Part shown: in pieces, positions 28,787 through 33,676 of the stretch
Layout of the letters: each line of letters opens with the position of its first letter
Position numbering within the stretch: position 1 is the first letter of the stretch
DNA from: an uncultured Acidimicrobiaceae bacterium
GTDB taxonomy: Bacteria; Actinomycetota; Acidimicrobiia; Spongiisociales; UBA5794
Direction: 5' to 3'
DNA: 33,676 nucleotides
Assembly: GCA_947258375.1 (NCBI GenBank)
Contig: CAMYIJ010000030.1
Location: 1-33,676 of the forward strand
Made by a program: the position numbers and the translations under genes
The notes under the pieces: generated by a model
Told to the model about the DNA's origin: nothing
Databases searched by the model: none
What the model saw: the letters and a program-made list of their open reading frames with translations, nothing else

Positions 28787-31195
28787 CTAGGTCTCACAAT
28801 CAGTGACGGCACCGGAGGTGCAGTAGTCGGTGCCGGACCCGCCATCGATCCAGTCGCTGCCAGATCCTCCGAAGAGTCGGTCGGGCCCACCCTGACCGTA
28901 TATGGTGTCGGCGCCGCCGTGACCCCTGATCGTGTCTCCGTTCGAGCCGCCGTGCAGCACGTCCTTCCCGGCGCCGGCATTGATCACGTCAGCGCCACCC
29001 CCTCCCCAGATTGTGTCTGTATGGCCGCCACCCCAGATGGTGTCGTTGCCTTCCTTGCCGTGAAGGAAATCTCTGCCGTTGCGACCGCGGATGACGTCAT
29101 CGCCAAGCCCGCCGGCAATGTTGTTGTACGCCGAATTGCCGGCCAGATGGTCATCGTGGTCGGAACCCACCAGATGCTCCACCCACACCCTGTCGGCGCC
29201 TTCCCCGCTGGCAGTACCGTCATGAAGGTCGACCGTCACTCCGCCGTTTGCCGTCGTGAACCGGGCGACGTCGCTGCCGCCGTTACCCCGCAACTTGTCG
29301 CGACCGGCGTTGCCTTCGAGGCTGTCGTCTCCGTTGCCGCCAACGAGAATGTCGTTGCCCCCGCCGCCAACAAGAGTGTCTGCGCCCTCGTTGCCACAGA
29401 TGGTGTCGTTGCCGCCATGTCCATAGATCGTGTCGTCGCCGCCACCGCCGACGATCACGTCATCTCCGCCGGTGCCGTGGATCGTCTCGCCCGACTCGGT
29501 GCCCAAGATGGTCGCCGCGCGACCGCTGCAGGAGGTCGGCGGCGGTGCCGTGGTCGGCTCACACGTTCTGTTGCCCCAGGCGGTGCAGGCGACCATGTCG
29601 CGGTAAGGGGTGAAGACCTGGATCTTGTCACTTGTGAAGAGGATCGATTTGGCCAGCCCCCAGTACACGGTATTGCCCGCATCCGGGCCCTTGCCGATCT
29701 TGATGCGAAGCCGCTCCCCGGGGCTGAGGATGCGCGAGGTATCGAAGTGATACTGATTGATGTTGTCCATGACCAGCCAGTCACGGAGATCCACCTCTGT
29801 CTCTCCGTCATTCTTGATCTCGATCCACTCATCGTTGGGACTGTCCGCGTTCGGACCGCCTTCCCACCTGTAGTCATGGATTACGACATCCGGGGTCGGA
29901 CCGCAGGGATTGCACGGCCAGGCGAATCGCCCGATTTCAATGTCGTCGTAGGTCACGATTTCTACGAGCTCGGGACCGCCGGTTGAGAGCATCCCCTTAG
30001 GCCGGCCCCAGTACTTGGTGAGGCGGGAGTCATTGCCGCTGCCAATGTGGACCCGGAGCCTCTCACCCGGGTGGACCAACGAATTGGCCGGGAAAGCGTA
30101 TGACTTGGCGCCCGAACGGAGGAGGTACCCATATAGATTGAACGAAGCATCGGACGTATTGGTGATGTTCACCCATTCACCGTTGGGGTTGGCGTCGTCA
30201 CTACCTTCGGCGTCCGCGTTGACGCTCATGTCCAACGCGCCCTGGAGCTCGTCGAAGCAATCGACGATGCAGGGATAGGCGAAGTGCACCCGGATGTCAC
30301 CGTCCGGGTCGACCAGAAAGCCGGCGTCGCCTATCGAGTTGGCGAACAAGTTCCGTTCCAGCCCGAGGTACACCTTGGTGGCTGTGTTCGATCCACTGCC
30401 CACGTAGACAGTGAGGTAGCCGTTCGCCGGAATCCGGGTCCCGGAAGGCAATTCGAATATGCCGTTCGTGGCCGAGTCGCGAATCGTCCACCCGCCGACG
30501 TTGAGTGCCGTTGCATCGTCGTTGAATACTCGGAACCATTCGCCGTTGTATGTGCCCGGACTGCCGTCGACTCCTGGGGCGTCCCAGTTGACGATCATGC
30601 GTAGGGCAGCAGCTTGGCGGGGCCCTGCTCCACAGAAAGCGGGATCCCAGATTCGCCTGCCGGCGACTGACGCGTAATGAGAAGCGACAGCGTATTGCTC
30701 GTTGCGCGATGGCTCCTGGTCGTTGGGAAAGACGAAGCCCCGGCTCTCCTCGATCATGAGGAGCGACATGTCCACGCCGTTGTGTTCCACGAATCTCAGG
30801 GAACGGCCATCTATCGCGCGTGAGTCTGCACTATCCGCCTTGAGGTTGACCCACTCACCCTCAATGAGGTTCTTGAGACGATTGGCTGCCGCGCCCGCAT
30901 GGCATGTCCCGATCTCGTTGGTGTTGACGCCGAGGAGTCGCACAACCTCTCTGGCGCCAGAGGTCTGGCCCGGCGGGTACACCTCGATTGTGTCGCCGTC
31001 GATGACTCGAGCCACCAGGTGATCCTCGTTGTAGCCGGCGGCGGCACCAGCGCCGGTGGTCGGCGCAAGGTTGACCACAGCGGTCGCCAGCATGAGGAAC
31101 GTAGCCAGCAGCGCGACGCGGCGGCGAACACGGAGCGTCTCCGCTGCTGAGGGGGTGGGACTCCGCATCTGGTCGATATCGGAAGGTTCGGGCAT
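28787..31195 (-). CDS. exported SNase-like nuclease with three lamin-tail domains and RTX repeats
   Basis: The 802-residue protein has an N-terminal membrane/signal segment (~25-50), a thermonuclease-like domain (~59-188; ARVIDGDTIEVYPP with Asp66/Asp68, VVRLLGVNTNE with Arg86 and Glu94, GRSLRFVEHNG), three tandem lamin-tail domains (~200-308, 320-428, 437-545; each with GEW or DEW followed by a WxxxD/Y strand and PGERLRI-type strand), and RTX repeats from ~556 to the end. Arg/Glu catalytic residues are kept, but the second calcium Asp is Asn91. It likely degrades extracellular DNA or RNA while bound to the surface through calcium-dependent repeats. Start 31195 is chosen because it gives a compact signal region; 31168 and 31291 are possible. 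Confidence 0.85.
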   Translation of the reverse strand: MPEPSDIDQMRSPTPSAAETLRVRRRVALLATFLMLATAVVNLAPTTGAGAAAGYNEDHLVARVIDGDTIEVYPPGQTSGAREVVRLLGVNTNEIGTCHAGAAANRLKNLIEGEWVNLKADSADSRAIDGRSLRFVEHNGVDMSLLMIEESRGFVFPNDQEPSRNEQYAVASHYASVAGRRIWDPAFCGAGPRQAAALRMIVNWDAPGVDGSPGTYNGEWFRVFNDDATALNVGGWTIRDSATNGIFELPSGTRIPANGYLTVYVGSGSNTATKVYLGLERNLFANSIGDAGFLVDPDGDIRVHFAYPCIVDCFDELQGALDMSVNADAEGSDDANPNGEWVNITNTSDASFNLYGYLLRSGAKSYAFPANSLVHPGERLRVHIGSGNDSRLTKYWGRPKGMLSTGGPELVEIVTYDDIEIGRFAWPCNPCGPTPDVVIHDYRWEGGPNADSPNDEWIEIKNDGETEVDLRDWLVMDNINQYHFDTSRILSPGERLRIKIGKGPDAGNTVYWGLAKSILFTSDKIQVFTPYRDMVACTAWGNRTCEPTTAPPPTSCSGRAATILGTESGETIHGTGGDDVIVGGGGDDTIYGHGGNDTICGNEGADTLVGGGGNDILVGGNGDDSLEGNAGRDKLRGNGGSDVARFTTANGGVTVDLHDGTASGEGADRVWVEHLVGSDHDDHLAGNSAYNNIAGGLGDDVIRGRNGRDFLHGKEGNDTIWGGGHTDTIWGGGGADVINAGAGKDVLHGGSNGDTIRGHGGADTIYGQGGPDRLFGGSGSDWIDGGSGTDYCTSGAVTDCET

Positions 31196-31366
31196 GCTTC
31201 TGAAGGACCAATCGCTACTCTCGGTGGTCGTATTGTGCCATAGCGCCGTGCCTGGTTCATGGCGCCCAACGAACACCGCGGGCTGTGTCACCCGAACCGA
31301 GCCCTGGTTCGTCTGTCTTCATGAGTAGGCCGAGATACGGCTGGGCTCAGGGAGGTATCGAGAACC

Positions 31367-31780
31367 ATGAATTCATCCAAATGGTGGATCTGGTCCGCCG
31401 CCGTAATCGCAGTGCTGATGCTCGCCCTCGGTGTGGGCAACCTCATCGAAGACGACGGTGGTCCGCTTTGGGGACAGATCATCTTTGCGGCCGTGCTCTT
31501 CGCGGGCGCGCTGCTCATCGCTCGCGGCATCCGGGTCCGACGGAGCAGCCCCCAACTGGGCAGCAGGCTGATTGCCATCGGCGTGCTCCCCGGGCTGAGC
31601 GGTCTGGCGTTCTTCTGGTTCCCGCCGGCGGTAGCGGTGGGGCTGTTGGCGCTGGCGTCGAGCATCGCCGCTTTCGCCGACAGCAGAGGCGCCAAGGCCG
31701 TCAGCACCAGGAAGGCGCTTGCCGTCGGTGGGCCCATCGCCCTTCTGGCCGTGCTGATGACCTGGGGGCTTCCGGGATAG
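31367..31780 (+). CDS. small four-helix membrane protein, unknown function
   Basis: The 137-residue protein has four hydrophobic segments: about 9-25 (SAAVIAVLMLALGVGNL), 36-52 (GQIIFAAVLFAGALLIA), 68-95 (LIAIGVLPGLSGLAFFWFPPAVAVGLLA) and 120-135 (GGPIALLAVLMTWGLP). A GGAGGT lies about 10 nt before the ATG. It is the first gene of a plus-strand run that leads into the ECF sigma operon, 67 nt before the next gene. No family is recognised. Confidence 0.72.
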   Translation: MNSSKWWIWSAAVIAVLMLALGVGNLIEDDGGPLWGQIIFAAVLFAGALLIARGIRVRRSSPQLGSRLIAIGVLPGLSGLAFFWFPPAVAVGLLALASSIAAFADSRGAKAVSTRKALAVGGPIALLAVLMTWGLPG

Positions 31781-31847
31781 AGATCATGCGCTGCTGCGCC
31801 GGGCATGGCGCACCACCGTCTGGCAAGATGGCAGTTGGGAGAATCAA

Positions 31848-32246
31848 ATGAACTGGTGGATACTCGAGCTGATCACCGTCGGCGTGCTACTCCTGGCCCT
31901 CGCGGTGCTCGGTCCGCTGATCAAACGTTTCGGACGGAGCTATGCCGCCGACGTGTTCCGGGCGAACCCGCGAACGGGCAAGAGCTACATCATCCTCATG
32001 GATGTTGCCTACTACCTGATCTTCACGGCTTACATCCTCTTCACCACCGTCTTCGAACAGCAGAGCGGCTGGGCGGACACGGTGAACGCGGATCAGCTTC
32101 GATCCGAGACGGTGCGCATCGGCGGCATGCTGCTCATCATGGGCATCCTCCACGGCGCCAACGTGCTCAGCCTGCCGATCATCGGCCGACTGCTCGGGCT
32201 GGGCCGCCGCGTCGACGAGGACGCCCGCGGACCCCGCGCCGCCTGA
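31848..32246 (+). CDS. membrane protein homologous to the module in the anti-sigma-like protein
   Basis: The 132-residue protein has three to four membrane segments and matches residues ~75-200 of the protein encoded at 32838-33566: LGPLIKRFGRSYAADVF versus LGPAIRRFGETYERDVF, MDVAYYLIFTAYIL versus LDIAYYLVFGAYIL, and VRIGGMLLIMGILH versus VRLGGLLLMMGVLH. It lacks that protein's N-terminal cytoplasmic part. GGGAG lies 6 nt before the ATG. Its TGA overlaps the ATG of the ECF sigma gene (TGATG), so the two are co-translated. It may form a hetero-complex with, or compete with, its paralogue. Confidence 0.8.
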   Translation: MNWWILELITVGVLLLALAVLGPLIKRFGRSYAADVFRANPRTGKSYIILMDVAYYLIFTAYILFTTVFEQQSGWADTVNADQLRSETVRIGGMLLIMGILHGANVLSLPIIGRLLGLGRRVDEDARGPRAA

Positions 32247-32848
32247 TGATCACACTGCCTGCTGAGTCGCCCTGGCGGCGGGTCGCCGGCTGGTTGCTGG
32301 CGGTGGCCGACCGGGCCGTTGCGGCTGTTGGCGTCGTCGCCAAGCTCGATCGTGATGCGTTGGTGGCCGATCTCTTTGCCGCCGAGGGGGCCCGCCTGGT
32401 GCGCCTCGCCCGCTTCTTCACGGACGACCGCAATGCGGCCGAGGACCTGGTTCAGGAGGCGTTCATCCGGCTCCATCGCGCCGCCCATCGCATCAATGAC
32501 CCCGCCAAGGCGGCGCCGTACCTTCGTTCGATCGTCGTCAACCTTGCGCGGGACCACAATCGCCGCGGGTTGATGTCGCTGCGCCATCAGGAAGCCCTGC
32601 CGGCCGGCAGCAGTCCGGATGCCCCCGAGGATGTCCTGGTGGCCGGCGAGGACCGCCGCCGGTTGATCGACGAGCTGCGGGAGCTGTCGCCCCGTCAGCG
32701 CGAATGTATCGCCCTGCGTTTCTACCTCGAGCTGACCGAGGTTGAGATCGCGGACGCTCTGGGAATCTCGAACAACTCCGTGAAGACGCACTGCCGAAGG
32801 GGCATGGAAGCGCTGCGGCGCAGGATGGAGCTTCCCGATGACGTTTGA
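32246..32848 (+). CDS. ECF-type RNA polymerase sigma factor
   Basis: The 200-residue protein has sigma region 2 (~42-107: LFAAEGARLVRLARFFTDDRNAAEDLVQEAFIRLHRA, then PYLRSIVVNLARDHNRR) and region 4 (~140-192: LRELSPRQRECIALRFYLELTEVEIADALGISNNSVKTHCRRGMEALRRRM). Unlike most ECF factors it has a ~40-residue N-terminal extension containing a mildly hydrophobic GWLLAVADRAVAAVGVV stretch. The start overlaps the preceding gene's stop, and the next gene begins 11 nt before its own stop, so all three are tightly coupled. The downstream protein is the likely anti-sigma. No target promoter can be assigned, though an ECF-type promoter precedes hsp20. Confidence 0.92.
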   Translation: MITLPAESPWRRVAGWLLAVADRAVAAVGVVAKLDRDALVADLFAAEGARLVRLARFFTDDRNAAEDLVQEAFIRLHRAAHRINDPAKAAPYLRSIVVNLARDHNRRGLMSLRHQEALPAGSSPDAPEDVLVAGEDRRRLIDELRELSPRQRECIALRFYLELTEVEIADALGISNNSVKTHCRRGMEALRRRMELPDDV

Positions 32849-33566
32849 GCAGTTGGTCGGCGATGCGCTGCATGCCGCGGACGATTACGAACCGAGTCCC
32901 GATCTGTTCGCCAAGGTGCAGCGCTCGATCGACGAGGATTCCGCCCATCGGCGCCGCGTCCGTCGTGTGATTGCCTGGCTGAGCGCTGCCGTGGCCGTGG
33001 TAATCGTGTACCTGGCACTTATGGTCGATGTGGTCGACGGCTCGATCACCATGTCGTTCCGTGCCCTCGAGATTCTGGTGACCGCAGTGATGATCGCTCT
33101 GGTGGCGGTTCTCGGACCAGCGATTCGGCGATTCGGCGAAACCTACGAGCGGGACGTCTTTTCCGCCGGCCCCGAGACGGGCGCCCGGGTGCTGCGCCTG
33201 CTCGACATCGCCTACTACCTGGTCTTCGGTGCCTACATCCTGATGTCGCTCATCTTCGACCCCGCGCTGGAATTCGGAGGGACACTGGCGGATTGGGTCC
33301 GGGCCGAGCTGGTGCGTCTGGGCGGCTTGCTGTTGATGATGGGAGTGCTCCATGTGGCGCTGTTGCTGGCATTGCCGGTAGCGGGGCTGGTGTTCAGCGC
33401 CAACCAGCGCCAGATGCGGCTTGCGGAGGGGACAGTGTCGACCGATCCGTTGGCGGCGCGTGTCGACAGGGTGATCACCATCGGGGCTTGGATCGTCGCC
33501 GGCCTCATCGTGCTCCAGATGCTGGGCATCGTCCTCAATGTTGTGCTTCTGGGAGCCGGCGGATGA
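32838..33566 (+). CDS. membrane protein with cytoplasmic N-terminus, candidate anti-sigma factor
   Basis: The 242-residue protein begins with ~48 hydrophilic residues (MTFEQLVGDALHAADDYEP, then SPDLFAKVQRSIDEDSAHRRR), the typical opening of ECF-associated regulators, and continues with about six membrane segments (WLSAAVAVVIVYLALMV; ILVTAVMIALVAVLG; LLDIAYYLVFGAYILMSLIF; LGGLLLMMGVLHVALLLALPVAGLVF; ITIGAWIVAGLIVLQMLGIVL). Its membrane core is paralogous to the protein at 31848-32246. It overlaps the sigma gene by 11 nt, implying coupled production. The cytoplasmic tail is the part that could hold the sigma factor, by analogy; it has no zinc-binding HxxxCxxC motif, so it is not a ZAS-type anti-sigma. 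Confidence 0.78.
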   Translation: MTFEQLVGDALHAADDYEPSPDLFAKVQRSIDEDSAHRRRVRRVIAWLSAAVAVVIVYLALMVDVVDGSITMSFRALEILVTAVMIALVAVLGPAIRRFGETYERDVFSAGPETGARVLRLLDIAYYLVFGAYILMSLIFDPALEFGGTLADWVRAELVRLGGLLLMMGVLHVALLLALPVAGLVFSANQRQMRLAEGTVSTDPLAARVDRVITIGAWIVAGLIVLQMLGIVLNVVLLGAGG

Positions 33567-33676
33567 GCGCCATGGCCCCACCCCCGCTGCTGCGCCGGCT
33601 GGGATTCCCGAACATTGCCCGGGAGATCGCCCGCGGCGGGCTCGCCGGATTGATCACCGGCCTCGTTCTGGTTGGT
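33563..33676 (+). CDS. partial gene at the window edge, probable membrane protein
   Basis: The ATG overlaps the upstream stop (ATGA). The first 38 codons read MSAMAPPPLLRRLGFPNIAR and then EIARGGLAGLITGLVLVG, a positive N-terminus leading into a hydrophobic segment. It is probably the next member of the ECF sigma operon; the rest lies outside the window. Confidence 0.55.
   Translation, partial: MSAMAPPPLLRRLGFPNIAREIARGGLAGLITGLVLVG

Noticed and set aside
28775..29986. Long plus-strand open frame of about 400 codons opposite the RTX part of the nuclease gene
   Set aside because: It is the mirror of glycine/aspartate-rich repeats, giving a Val/Ala/Thr-rich translation with no signal, domain or start context.
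32545..33581. Minus-strand open frame of about 347 codons opposite the ECF sigma and membrane genes
   Set aside because: His/Gln-rich shadow of hydrophobic codons on the true strand; overlaps three well-supported genes.

Overview
The window is high-GC DNA from an actinobacterium (Actinomycetota). The evidence is an actinobacterial-type LexA/SOS box, a DUF3151 gene, a LigC-type ATP-dependent DNA ligase with a matching primase-polymerase, an ECF-type promoter before hsp20, and at least twelve genes whose -10 hexamer sits 6 to 8 nt before the start codon, the hallmark of leaderless transcripts. A deep lineage such as Acidimicrobiia is a guess; no rRNA or marker gene settles it. No phage, insertion sequence or CRISPR array is present.

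Layout. 1-7.9 kb: a small hypothetical, a lipoprotein, an MFS exporter, a peroxiredoxin-methyltransferase fusion, a LigC-like ligase, then on the minus strand a lipoprotein, a membrane protein, a Prim-Pol and a GNAT acetyltransferase. 8-11.3 kb: Hsp20, an arginine deiminase/DDAH-family enzyme, a polysaccharide deacetylase and SurE. 11.3-16.8 kb: a PQQ-type propeller with a damaged 5' end, an enoyl-CoA hydratase/isomerase with DUF3151, a LysE-type exporter and an SOS-box UvrD-like helicase. 16.9-24.3 kb, mostly minus: a sigma-like/TM/propeller fusion, branched-chain 2-oxoacid dehydrogenase E1 coupled to a Leu/Val dehydrogenase, a hypothetical, and an o-succinylbenzoate synthase-like enzyme. 24.3-31.2 kb: two secreted RTX-repeat proteins (one also a nuclease with three lamin-tail domains) flanking a Glu-Asp-Phe tRNA cluster, an ACR3 arsenite exporter and a GAF histidine kinase. 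31.4 kb to the end: small membrane proteins and an ECF sigma factor between two homologous membrane proteins, with a partial gene at the edge.

How genes work together. Leu/Val dehydrogenase deaminates branched-chain amino acids and E1 begins decarboxylation of the oxoacid; the two ORFs overlap. LigC and Prim-Pol form a likely gap-filling and sealing repair pair; the helicase adds damage-inducible DNA processing. The ECF sigma gene overlaps a membrane gene whose cytoplasmic N-terminus could be an anti-sigma. The two RTX proteins look like members of one exported family.

The most unusual items are the sigma-like/propeller fusion, the nuclease/lamin-tail/RTX protein, the peroxiredoxin-methyltransferase fusion, related palindromic elements in intergenic gaps, the duplicated membrane module around the ECF sigma gene, and the window-wide leaderless promoter pattern that fixes many starts.
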